A stretch of DNA of 64,000 bases from Sphingobacterium litopenaei (lineage in GTDB: Bacteria; Bacteroidota; Bacteroidia; Sphingobacteriales; Sphingobacteriaceae): the NCBI RefSeq assembly GCF_014692495.1, contig NZ_JACOIJ010000011.1:1-64000 (forward strand). The letters are read 5' to 3'. The translations under genes and the position numbers were made by a program. Below, in pieces: positions 56,985 through 64,000 of the stretch. Every line of letters starts with the position of its first letter. Within the stretch, counting starts at the first letter, position 1. The notes beneath the pieces are model-generated. The model had not been told where the DNA came from. It ran no database searches and saw nothing but the letters and a program-made list of their open reading frames with translations.

Positions 56985-57908
56985 ATGATGAATCGTAAAT
57001 CCTTTATTCGCAATACTTCAGCATTATTTGCAGCTTCTTTTATTTCAGAGAGCTTTGCTTCCTCTGCTCATAACTGTCCGTCCACTTCAACTGCTCCTCT
57101 GAAATTGAAAAAGGGGATCAGTTACTATATGATAAAAGAAGATTTGTCCGTGGCTGATAAATTCAAGTTGGTAAAGGATTTAGGATTTGATGGTATAGAA
57201 ATCAATTCTCCAGGTACATTGGATATCAAAGAGCTATTAAAAGCACGTGATCTTAGTGGGGTGGAGATATTGGGCACCGTGAATAAAGATCATTGGTCCA
57301 AGCCGCTTTCTAGTCCTGAGGGATCTGTACAGCAATTTATCGTAGATTCTGTCGCGAAATCTATAGAAGAGACGAAGCAACTAGGAGGAGATACTGTTTT
57401 GGTAGTTCCTGGAGTAGTTAATGCACAAGTGTCTTACGAAACTGCTTACCAAACAGCTCAAAAGAATATCCGTAAGCTGATTCCTTATGCGGAAAAACAC
57501 AAAGTGAAAATCGCCTTGGAAAATGTTTGGAACAATTTTATCCTAAGCCCTGTAGAAGCCAAACGTTTTGTAGATGAAATTAATCATCCTTTGGTGGGAT
57601 GGTATTTTGATGTGGGCAATGTGTTGCGTTACGGTTGGCCTGAACATTGGATTGAGACTTTAGGTAATTGTATTTTCAAGGTGCATATCAAAGAATTTAG
57701 CCGTAAGGTCATGAATGAGCAGGGGCTAGGTAAAGGTTTTGGTGTACCACTAACAGAGGGCGATATTGATTGGAAAGTAGTGATCCAGTCTCTACAAAAA
57801 ATCAATTACAAAGGGGAATACTTGGTTCTGGAATTAGGAAGCGCCGATCAAGCGCAATTGCAAGATTTTTCTAACAGATTGGATAAGATTATTGGGTATA
57901 ATGTGTAA
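56985..57908 (+). CDS. Secreted sugar phosphate isomerase/epimerase-like protein (TIM barrel)
   Basis: A 307-residue protein of the xylose-isomerase-like TIM-barrel (AP_endonuc_2) superfamily: KLVKDLGFDGIEINSPGTLD, VALENVWNNFILSP-type metal strand (IALENVWNNF), and GWYFDVGNVLRYGWPEHWI, VHIKEFSR and YLVLELG. The N-terminus (NRKSFIRNTSALFAASFISE) is a signal peptide resembling a Tat signal but with RK instead of RR. Relatives act on sugars or inositol derivatives; substrate unknown. ATG at 56985 or 56988 are equally plausible. Confidence 0.83.
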   Translation: MMNRKSFIRNTSALFAASFISESFASSAHNCPSTSTAPLKLKKGISYYMIKEDLSVADKFKLVKDLGFDGIEINSPGTLDIKELLKARDLSGVEILGTVNKDHWSKPLSSPEGSVQQFIVDSVAKSIEETKQLGGDTVLVVPGVVNAQVSYETAYQTAQKNIRKLIPYAEKHKVKIALENVWNNFILSPVEAKRFVDEINHPLVGWYFDVGNVLRYGWPEHWIETLGNCIFKVHIKEFSRKVMNEQGLGKGFGVPLTEGDIDWKVVIQSLQKINYKGEYLVLELGSADQAQLQDFSNRLDKIIGYNV

Positions 57909-57981
57909 AGAGGAATGGTTGAGGAAGAGATTAAGAACAAAAATCAAAGACATTAGATGTAAGACAATAAATAGGTGTAAG

Positions 57982-58032
57982 ATATCAAAAAATACAGGCT
58001 TTAAAATAATTAAAGTCTGTATTTTTTGATAT
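57982..58032. terminator. Very long bidirectional terminator
   Basis: An inverted repeat with 23-bp arms (ATATCAAAAAATACAG at the outer part) and a 5-base loop AATAA, with a single G-T mismatch. A-tract and T-tract on opposite sides let it work for both convergent transcripts. Confidence 0.93.
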
Positions 58033-58042
58033 GCTCTTCTTT

Positions 58043-58894
58043 CTATTTTTTATGAGAAGGTTCCCATATTAACCTTAAAAAGGAACTCATGCGTTGGTTT
58101 TCACGAGCTATAGGTACTCTAACTAATATACCCAACATTGTTTGATCGCTAATAGTAAGTCGCATTTGAGGACGAATAGTCATATCGAAATCCCGGTGTT
58201 CGAAAGATTTATTGAATTCTATTCCGATAAAGTTTCTGGTTCCTTCTATCATATAATGAATGTTAGAATTAATATCGTAAGCAGTGTGGGTAGATTTTGT
58301 TTTGAAATGATGAATAATCCTCGGACCAGTATAAACTAAGGTGTGAAAGTTTCTTCCCCAACGTTTGGCTGCCACGAAAAATGGATTATACACATTTCCA
58401 TATATAAGTGGATTTCCAAAGTTTTTGAAATCAGAAAATTCAAATTCGTTTATGTAGCCCATAGCTAATGAAGTGTTTAATTTTTCGCTCACAAAAATAG
58501 TGTATTGACCTGCCAGTTTTAAGCTGTTTAATCGGTTAGCAGGTACGGCTTCAACAGTGACGTTTCGCATTTCAGAATGAAACGTGAAGGGTAGCTCAAT
58601 TTCTAAACCCAATCTATCGATAGGAGCCCACTCATATTCTATTAGAGTTTCGTATTCATCAAACTCTAAGTTATCCGTCATCCCTAAACCAATATTCCAT
58701 TCTTTTTCGCCTTTTCGTGCGCCTAAATCACGTATTAGATCAATAAATAGAGGTTCGGCGTGCTGGACTTTTGGTAATTCTTTTTTTAGCGAATCGAGTT
58801 CTAAAGTGGAATCTGTTGCGATATGCTGCTGTGCATAAATAGTTGTCTATAAGTCAAGTAATAGTGTCGTATGTAATGATTTTAATATATTCAT
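58043..58894 (-). pseudogene. Outer-membrane-type protein (HAEPLID-like) broken by a stop in its signal peptide
   Basis: The frame beginning at the ATG at 58894 reads MNILKSLHTTLLLDL, meets TAG at codon 16 (58847-58849), then continues in frame for another 268 codons. The continuation is TTIYAQQHIATD, then VQHAEPLFIDLIRDLGARKG, then the intact 212-codon part from MTDNLEF. The stop therefore falls inside what looks like a signal peptide. The remaining ORF from 58681 lacks a signal peptide and part of the conserved N-terminus, so it cannot be exported normally. The motif HAEPL-ID suggests the protein family named after it in annotation pipelines, presumably a beta-rich outer-membrane protein; function unknown. 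A readthrough or sequencing error is possible. Confidence 0.75.
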
Positions 58895-58959
58895 AAGAAA
58901 ATTTTCGTAAATACAAGATTAGCTTCAAAAACTGTTGATTTTTGATGTCATGAAGTGAT

Positions 58960-59340
58960 TTATGAAAATTTTATCTCAGGAGGAGGAGTTGTATTTTTTA
59001 TAAATAGAAAGGAGTGAGGTGCTAAATAAAAGGCTGCATAGCATTTTCTTAATTCATCGCGATAGGGAAATATCTGATTATAAGTGTGCGGCAATATCCA
59101 GATATTGCTAAAATCTTTTTTAAGGTATAATTTGATATTATCACCTTCTTCAATTTCATTAAAAGCATCTTCATATCCTAAGAAAGTCTCTACTACTAAT
59201 TCCAAAATACTTTCCTGAGGATTCTCCGAAATATTTTTGGAAATAAGTTCTGATACATCAATACTCATATTGAATAAATGCAGTGCCATTAATCCACAAC
59301 CGATTTTATAAAGTATGTTGTTTTTAATATTTACCAGCAT
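58960..59340 (-). CDS. Small protein of unknown function
   Basis: A 126-residue soluble protein; an internal Met at about 18 is an alternative start. It includes ALHLFNMSIDV, then ENPQESILELVVETFLGYEDAFNE, an acidic motif, and a hydrophobic end (FYLAPHSFLFIKNTTPPPE). This HLFNxSxD ... QESIxELVxE pattern recurs in small Bacteroidota proteins; no function known to me. It is intact although its neighbours on both sides are broken. Confidence 0.7.
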   Translation of the reverse strand: MLVNIKNNILYKIGCGLMALHLFNMSIDVSELISKNISENPQESILELVVETFLGYEDAFNEIEEGDNIKLYLKKDFSNIWILPHTYNQIFPYRDELRKCYAAFYLAPHSFLFIKNTTPPPEIKFS

Positions 59341-59435
59341 TTATTGTAAAAACTATCAGATTTTGTTTTATAGGTATTGAATGATATGACACACAAAAAT
59401 AGTAAATCTTCAGATTATTAGAATCGCTTAGCGAT

Positions 59436-60295
59436 TTAGTCTATAATTCCCAAATCACTAAACACTTTTTTCGTAATAATCTTCCGACAGTTTCCAAAGT
59501 CAGCTCTATTGTTTTTTCGGTCTTGCAACAGTCGCGTAGCGAAATTAAAAATACCTTTTTTCGATTTAATATAACCTGTCCACCAGCCGGTATTTATATT
59601 TTTATCTCTTGTCCACCCTGTCTTTGCAAATAGGCTGTAATCTTCCGCTTTTTCAGATAACATTACCTTTTTTACGATATGCATATTTCGACTTGAGAAC
59701 GAAGCTTCTCTTCGTATAAAGCTGTAAGAAATTCTACTTGATTTTTGGGTGAAATAGCAAAATCTCCAAAATTCCAGAAATCAGCATCCTCTTGTGATAA
59801 GTTGTTATTTCCGTAATGGCATTTCGAAAGGTATTCTTTGTATTTATCTTTTCCGATTTTCTTTGCTAATTCGACGAAAACCCAACCTGCAGAAGATTCA
59901 AACGCTTCAGATACCGACATATCGTGATAGATGTCAGGTCTATAACCGTATTTAATGGTATCCGTTTCGCCAACCCATTTCACGATATCCTGCTCAGTTT
60001 TGATCGTGTTGGTTTCTAATGCGATAAGCAAATTAATAATTTTAAATGTTGAAGCAGGCAAGGTTTCTAAGTGGATTCCTATAGTATCGGATATCATCCA
60101 TTTTTTATTTTCGAGATGATAAATAGCGATTGAACCATCTACAGCACAATCTTCGCAGTAAGATTTAAATTTTTCAGACGCCAAAATCTCAGCCTGCTCT
60201 ATAGGTTTGTATTTGCTTGTGTTAAGCTTGTGCTGCGAACACGCACAATAGCTGAATAGATAAATAAAAAGAAGACTGAGTCTTAAGAATTTCAT
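59436..60295 (-). pseudogene. Class D (OXA-type) beta-lactamase, frameshifted
   Basis: The first part, from the ATG at 60295, has a signal peptide (MKFLRLSLLFIYLFSYCAC), the active-site PASTFKI (Ser-x-x-Lys), SAGWVF at the SxV position (Gly in place of Val), and YGN. It then runs out of frame at about 59694-59702. The second part continues in another frame from MHIVKKVMLSEK, with the KTG motif in FAKTGWT, to a stop at 59436. Adding one base in the TTC-like run near 59698 restores one frame (EEKLRFSSRNMHIV). A single-base deletion is therefore the simplest explanation. OXA enzymes hydrolyse penicillins and some other beta-lactams in the periplasm; this copy should be inactive unless the shift is a sequencing error. 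Confidence 0.85.
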
Positions 60296-60310
60296 TCTTT
60301 GTTTCAGATT

Positions 60311-60797
60311 TACAGCATAAAGACAAAAATATACAAGATCAATCCTGTAATACAAGTCAACGCCATATCCCACATGCCGATTTTTCCCCAAAGACGGTGA
60401 GTTTTGCTAAATTTACCTGGTCTTGGATTATTTCCAAATTTCTTCCAAGATACTGGAATCAAAAATATTCCAGATCAATGAAGTCGTAATGGATAGGAAC
60501 GTGTGGAAGTAAATCATAAAATTGAGAAAGAAAGTACCTTCATACGAAGAACCTTTTACCATTTCAAAGATACCTCCATTTTGCTTCATGTCGTATTCAA
60601 AAAGCAATACAACAAAAAACAAGATTAGAAACATCGTAACTTGAATGTTTTTATGCGCCTTATAAATTTCCTTCCTGTTTTATTTTCTTTACTGAATACC
60701 ACAATATAGGCAAAATAATTACCATTGACACAACTACAATATCCATTAATAGACCACAGCGTGCTCCGAAAATACTCGGTGGAAATGATAGATTCAT
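60311..60797 (-). pseudogene. DUF420 membrane protein with two frameshifts
   Basis: Three frames joined give a DUF420 (YozB-like) membrane protein of about 162 residues. Frame one runs from the ATG at 60797 (MNLSFPPSIFG ... LWYSVKKIK). Frame two starts with RKEIYKAHKNIQVTMF and goes to FHTFLSITTSLIW. Frame three reads IFLIPVSWKKFG, then THRLWGKIGMWDMALT, to the stop at 60311. The shifts lie at about 60677-60683 (an A/T run) and 60459-60470 (a T-run). Four membrane helices and conserved histidines are recognisable. Family members are loosely linked with cytochrome oxidase assembly. The total length is not a multiple of three, so it cannot be one ORF. Confidence 0.75.
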
Positions 60798-60847
60798 TGA
60801 TTTTATTAAGAGACAATAAGATTTTTACTATTAAATTAAGACAAAAT

Positions 60848-61636
60848 CTACAAAATACCAAAATGCTTTAAAGCATTCCAGATACCGTCTGAGTCAACGT
60901 CATCAGTAATATAATCGGCAATTTCTTTCACTTCTGGATTGGCATTGCCCATGGCTATGCCTATACCCACATGCTTCAGCATAGTAATATCATTACCACC
61001 ATCGCCAAACGCCATTGTATTAGCTCTATCAATACCAAAGTAATCACAAAACACATCAATACCTACTTGCTTACTTTGTCCTTGTGGATTTACATCAGCA
61101 AACAGGGGAGACCAGCGTGAAGCCAAAGAGTTTGGCATTACTTGTTGCATAAATTCTTTCTCTTCTTCAGGTCCCATAAAGATATTAGTCTGAAGAATAG
61201 ACGTGATATCCACTCTATCAATATCTACCAACGGCGGGACAGGAAGATTAAGGTGGGCATACATACCTGCTATTTCAGGAGTCACATCATGAATAGTCAC
61301 TTCCTTTTCGGACATAAACGAAAAGCTCAACGGCTTTTCTTTGGCATAGTCTAAGATAGATTGTATATCCTTCGGATCAATCGCTTTTTTAAGTAGGATT
61401 TCGCCTTCTTTAGTGACGCAGTATCCGCCATTGAAAGTGATATAACCATCAAAGTTAAGATAGCGCACATGATCAATACTATTGATCGAACGACCTGTAG
61501 AAAGGATGGCTTTAATACCTTTGGCTTGCAATTGTTCGATGGCTTCTTCGGTAGAAGCAGCTACTTCGTGGGTTTTGAAACTCAGTAGGGTACCATCAAT
61601 ATCGAAAAAAACGGCTTGAATTTTTGGGTTTTGCAT
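60848..61636 (-). CDS. Cof-type HAD-IIB phosphatase
   Basis: I choose the ATG at 61636 (MQNPKIQAVFFDIDGTLLSF, 262 residues); the longer frame upstream runs through the promoter region. HAD motifs: I is DIDGTL (nucleophile D), II STGRS, III the Lys segment GQSKQVGID, IV GDGGNDITML. The large C2B cap between motifs II and III defines the Cof/YwpJ class, which dephosphorylates sugar phosphates, FMN or similar. Substrate unknown. Divergent from the methyltransferase gene. Confidence 0.93.
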   Translation of the reverse strand: MQNPKIQAVFFDIDGTLLSFKTHEVAASTEEAIEQLQAKGIKAILSTGRSINSIDHVRYLNFDGYITFNGGYCVTKEGEILLKKAIDPKDIQSILDYAKEKPLSFSFMSEKEVTIHDVTPEIAGMYAHLNLPVPPLVDIDRVDITSILQTNIFMGPEEEKEFMQQVMPNSLASRWSPLFADVNPQGQSKQVGIDVFCDYFGIDRANTMAFGDGGNDITMLKHVGIGIAMGNANPEVKEIADYITDDVDSDGIWNALKHFGIL

Positions 61637-61653
61637 ATGAATGTAATGTGGTT

Positions 61654-61661
61654 CAAAAGTA
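61654..61661 (-). promoter_or_regulatory. -7 box of the HAD phosphatase gene
   Basis: TACTTTTG on the minus strand (TAnnTTTG), 18 bases before the chosen ATG; its position supports that start. Confidence 0.55.
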
Positions 61662-61702
61662 AAAAGATATTCTTCAAAATTCAACTTCGGAGGCGCTTTT
61701 CG

Positions 61703-61710
61703 TATCTTTG
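61703..61710 (+). promoter_or_regulatory. -7 box of the methyltransferase gene
   Basis: TATCTTTG, 24 bases before the ATG at 61734. It lies over the alternative GTG start at 61710, arguing against that longer start. Confidence 0.6.
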
Positions 61711-61733
61711 TGCCATTCATCAATAGGACACAC

Positions 61734-62915
61734 ATGAGCGTTTTACCCACATTCTTGACTCAAATTAATGAAAGTATAGCTAATGAGAGCTTTATCAAAA
61801 TGTCTTTGGGAAATTACAAAGGCACTGTCGAACAGCTAAAGAACATCTACATCAAAGCTGTACTGATAAAGCGCGAGCTTAAACTTTCCTTTACCTACCG
61901 CTACAAAACACGTGATATTACCAAGAATTTTGAGGTAGAGGCAGGTCTTGCGGAGATAGAACAGCTGCTCGATCCAAAAGGTTTTCGAATCTGTACGCTG
62001 TTTACAACTGCGGAGAATAAAATTTGTGAGCTGAATGGCAAACAGGTTTGGACGCTGAAATCCGAGAATCCTACTGCTACAAAACCTATGCACTTGTCCC
62101 ATGACAAACAAAAGGAACGTAAGGTAGGCGATTCTAATAAAACATATTTGAAGGAATTGCGCCTGACCGATGAACATGGTAAGGTTTATAAAAATGCTCA
62201 AGATAAATGGAAGCAAATCAACCATTATATAGAATTGTTAAGTACAGAGTTGAATGCTTTGCCTGCTAAGGATCTATTGCGTGTGGTTGATATGGGAGCA
62301 GGAAAGGGTTATTTGACATTTGCTTTGTATGATTACCTAAACAATGAATTGAAGCGTAAAGCACAGGTCGAAGGCGTAGAATACCGCAAGGATTTGGTGG
62401 AATTATGTAATGCCATCGCGCAGAAAAGAGAATTTAATGCGCTGAATTTTGTGCAGGGAACGATTGAGGATTATAAACCGCAATCGGATTTGGATATTTT
62501 AATCGCGTTGCATGCCTGCGATACCGCAACAGACGATGCAATTTACAAAGGTATCCAGCACAATGCGAATCTTATTGTCGTGGCTCCTTGTTGCCACAAG
62601 CAAGTCCGTCGCCAGTTGGAACAGGTCAAAGCAAAAAATGATTTGTCCTTTATGACTAAACATGGCATCTTCTTGGAGCGTCATGCTGAAATGTTAACAG
62701 ACGGAATCCGTTCGTTGATATTGGAATATTTTGGTTACCAAACGAAGGTGATGCAGTTTATTTCAGATGCTCATACACCTAAGAATGTGATGATTGTAGC
62801 CATCAAGAAAAGCATTGATAAAGCTAAACAAGCTGAAATCTTAGATAAATTGAAATCCGCTAAAGCTTATTTTGGTATTGAATACCACTATTTAGAAAAG
62901 ATTTGTGGATTGTAA
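61734..62915 (+). CDS. SAM-dependent methyltransferase (METTL25/GSTCD-like class)
   Basis: About 393 residues from the ATG at 61734. The N-terminal 160 residues are a substrate-binding region of unknown fold with a basic stretch (MHLSHDKQKERKV). The Rossmann methyltransferase domain follows: motif I VVDMGAGKGYLTFALYDYL (about 187-205), acidic GVEYRKDLVELC, and LIALHACDTATDDAI with VVAPCCHKQ. That last signature is typical of the METTL25/TRM13/GSTCD group, suggesting RNA methylation, though the target is unknown. Single gene with own promoter and terminator. Confidence 0.85.
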   Translation: MSVLPTFLTQINESIANESFIKMSLGNYKGTVEQLKNIYIKAVLIKRELKLSFTYRYKTRDITKNFEVEAGLAEIEQLLDPKGFRICTLFTTAENKICELNGKQVWTLKSENPTATKPMHLSHDKQKERKVGDSNKTYLKELRLTDEHGKVYKNAQDKWKQINHYIELLSTELNALPAKDLLRVVDMGAGKGYLTFALYDYLNNELKRKAQVEGVEYRKDLVELCNAIAQKREFNALNFVQGTIEDYKPQSDLDILIALHACDTATDDAIYKGIQHNANLIVVAPCCHKQVRRQLEQVKAKNDLSFMTKHGIFLERHAEMLTDGIRSLILEYFGYQTKVMQFISDAHTPKNVMIVAIKKSIDKAKQAEILDKLKSAKAYFGIEYHYLEKICGL

Positions 62916-62922
62916 GTAGAAC

Positions 62923-62952
62923 AAATCCCTTGCTCAAATAAGCAAGGGATTT
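62923..62952. terminator. Terminator after the methyltransferase gene
   Basis: AAATCCCTTGCT-CAAATA-AGCAAGGGATTT, a 12-bp perfect stem, 7 bases after the stop. T-tracts on both sides could serve the convergent gene as well. Confidence 0.93.
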
Positions 62953-63050
62953 ATTGTTAATTATTGTTTCGAGACGAAATGAGAATCTTTTTTAGACTTC
63001 TCACTACACTTACACTATGCTATGTTCGAAAGGATAGGGTAAACATCCTC

Positions 63051-63950
63051 TTATTTGTATTTACTCGCATTCAAAGAATCCGTTCGACCATATTTTTGGA
63101 TAATATATTCAGTGGCAGGCTTAAGACGTTTGTCCTTATGTATCGGATGAGCTCCAGGATATGTAAAAAATTCCACTTCATTGTTTATTTTAGAATACCA
63201 TACCTTGTTTTTATCTTTTTTCGTTAAGGTATCTGGGCGGGTAATCTTTTTCAAGTTGAGTATAGCCCCATCGTTTACCCGAATGATCACATGACTGGAT
63301 AATGATTCCCCACAATCTATCGAAATATATTGTTCGCCGTCCCAATAGGCACAATGTTTAGTTTTTAATTGATTATACGTAATAAAACTTATAGGTATTA
63401 ATGCAACACTCATTATTGAAATAAGTGATTTTTTATTTATACCAGATAATTTACTTAACCAGTTAAGATTTCTAGGCTTCTCAATATTTTCATTTTCCTC
63501 TTTAATATTCGGTTTTTCCTCTATCTTTTCCTTTGTAAAATGCTTTTCATCGGTAGTTTCTGATATATCCGTTTCTTCATTTTCTAGATTTTCTGCTCTC
63601 CATTTATGATATGGACGCGGCTGAAAATCAATTAAGACTGCACTTAACTTTACAATTATTTCGCTAGGTTCTTTTGTATTGCCAATTAGAAAATTTTGAA
63701 CGGATTTCATTTTTCCTAAATCTGTTTTTCGAATTGCTTTTTCAATATTTTCATAGCTTTTTTCGGGATTAAAAAATTCCTGAAAAATAGGCATATCATT
63801 AGCTGTCAATCCATCTTTAACACAGCTTATAGCGTAATCTCTAAGATTAGCTGGCGAAGGATTGCTCAATCGTGTAGACATGGACGAATTATCTTTTTTG
63901 GCGATGTAATCGTTTAAAACTTCGGATCTAAATCTATCAAATTCAAACAT
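63051..63950 (-). CDS. Single-span membrane protein of unknown function
   Basis: About 299 residues from the ATG at 63950 (MFEFDRFRSEVLNDYI); a start 10 codons upstream is possible. The cytoplasmic N-terminal part (about 1-110) is helical and contains LSNPSPANLRDYAI and a DNA-binding-domain-like length but no recognisable helix-turn-helix. A Glu/Lys-rich linker (about 130-165), one membrane helix (about 180-198, ISIMSVALIPISFITY) and a periplasmic domain with CAYWDGEQYISIDCGE follow; its two cysteines may pair. I recall related proteins in Sphingobacterium but no function. Convergent with the methyltransferase gene. Confidence 0.7.
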   Translation of the reverse strand: MFEFDRFRSEVLNDYIAKKDNSSMSTRLSNPSPANLRDYAISCVKDGLTANDMPIFQEFFNPEKSYENIEKAIRKTDLGKMKSVQNFLIGNTKEPSEIIVKLSAVLIDFQPRPYHKWRAENLENEETDISETTDEKHFTKEKIEEKPNIKEENENIEKPRNLNWLSKLSGINKKSLISIMSVALIPISFITYNQLKTKHCAYWDGEQYISIDCGESLSSHVIIRVNDGAILNLKKITRPDTLTKKDKNKVWYSKINNEVEFFTYPGAHPIHKDKRLKPATEYIIQKYGRTDSLNASKYK

Positions 63951-64000
63951 ACTTAGGTTGTATTGGATGTAACATTTCAACGTATAAAATGTAACGAAAA

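Noticed and set aside
59672..60391. Treating the two beta-lactamase pieces (59436-59684 and 59672-60391) as separate genes
   Set aside because: Both align to successive parts of one OXA-type protein with motifs split between frames; a frameshift explains them better.
60428..60861. ORFs 60428-60634 and 60625-60861 as independent small genes
   Set aside because: The first is the middle piece of the broken DUF420 gene. The second reads mostly out of frame relative to the reconstructed protein.
62964..63227. 87-codon plus-strand ORF
   Set aside because: It is mostly antisense to the membrane protein gene at 63051-63950 and has random-looking composition.

Overview
The window is a chromosomal segment of a low-GC Bacteroidota bacterium. 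It is most likely from the Sphingobacteriaceae (Sphingobacterium or a close relative). The evidence is: Bacteroidota-type promoters (TTTG about 19-21 bp upstream of TAnnTTTG); TonB-dependent receptors with carboxypeptidase-regulatory N-termini; an Oar-like receptor; the ftsX-DUF3098-uppP-truB-ribF block; AcnB together with a mitochondrial-type aconitase; and several small proteins known to me only from this phylum. The genus is inference. I see no prophage, CRISPR array, plasmid or conjugative genes.

Layout. 1-600: the end of an IS982-family transposase running in from the left, then tRNA-Ser(GCT). 0.7-9.4 kb: a 7TM-HD phosphohydrolase (minus), rpe, acnB and a second aconitase. 9.4-13.4 kb: a secreted unknown protein, an SPFH-GYF_2 protein, a zinc-ribbon membrane protein, a 41-residue small ORF and a Spy-like periplasmic protein. 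13.4-17.2 kb (minus): ftsX, DUF3098, uppP, truB, ribF. 17.4-20.4 kb: leuS with an AT-rich extra segment. 20.4-24.3 kb: a Cys-motif/CarboxypepD membrane protein, then a GH105 hydrolase and a DUF2264 protein. 24.3-28.4 kb (minus): a four-gene tripartite ABC exporter. 28.4-31.8 kb: small housekeeping and unknown genes (PPOX-like, mazG, DUF1543, MgtC). 31.8-35.7 kb (minus): galactose operon galT-galK-symporter. 35.9-42.2 kb: two divergent TonB-dependent receptors. 42.3-45.9 kb: katG, tRNA-Arg(TCT), a YceI protein behind a 24-bp perfect palindrome, and tRNA-Ser(TGA). 46.2-51.2 kb: a small WYL-like protein, a DUF4397 lipoprotein, nhaA and a NatAB-type ABC exporter. 51.3-56.3 kb (plus): engB, a UbiA prenyltransferase, topA, an unknown gene and cmk. 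56.4-61.6 kb: a VOC protein, a TIM-barrel isomerase-like protein, three broken genes (an outer-membrane protein, a class D beta-lactamase and a DUF420 protein) and a Cof-type HAD phosphatase. 61.7-64 kb: a methyltransferase and an unknown membrane protein.

Most of this is core metabolism and envelope biology: TCA cycle, pentose phosphate, tRNA charging and modification, flavin synthesis, undecaprenyl recycling, galactose use, Na+/H+ balance and peroxide defence. I found no complete, clearly new multi-gene system. The best leads are the operator-like palindrome before the YceI gene, the extra segment inside LeuRS, the run of three decayed genes at 58.0-60.8 kb, the SPFH/zinc-ribbon membrane module, the small ORF at 12.6 kb and an unexplained terminator-like hairpin just before the gene at 56,985.
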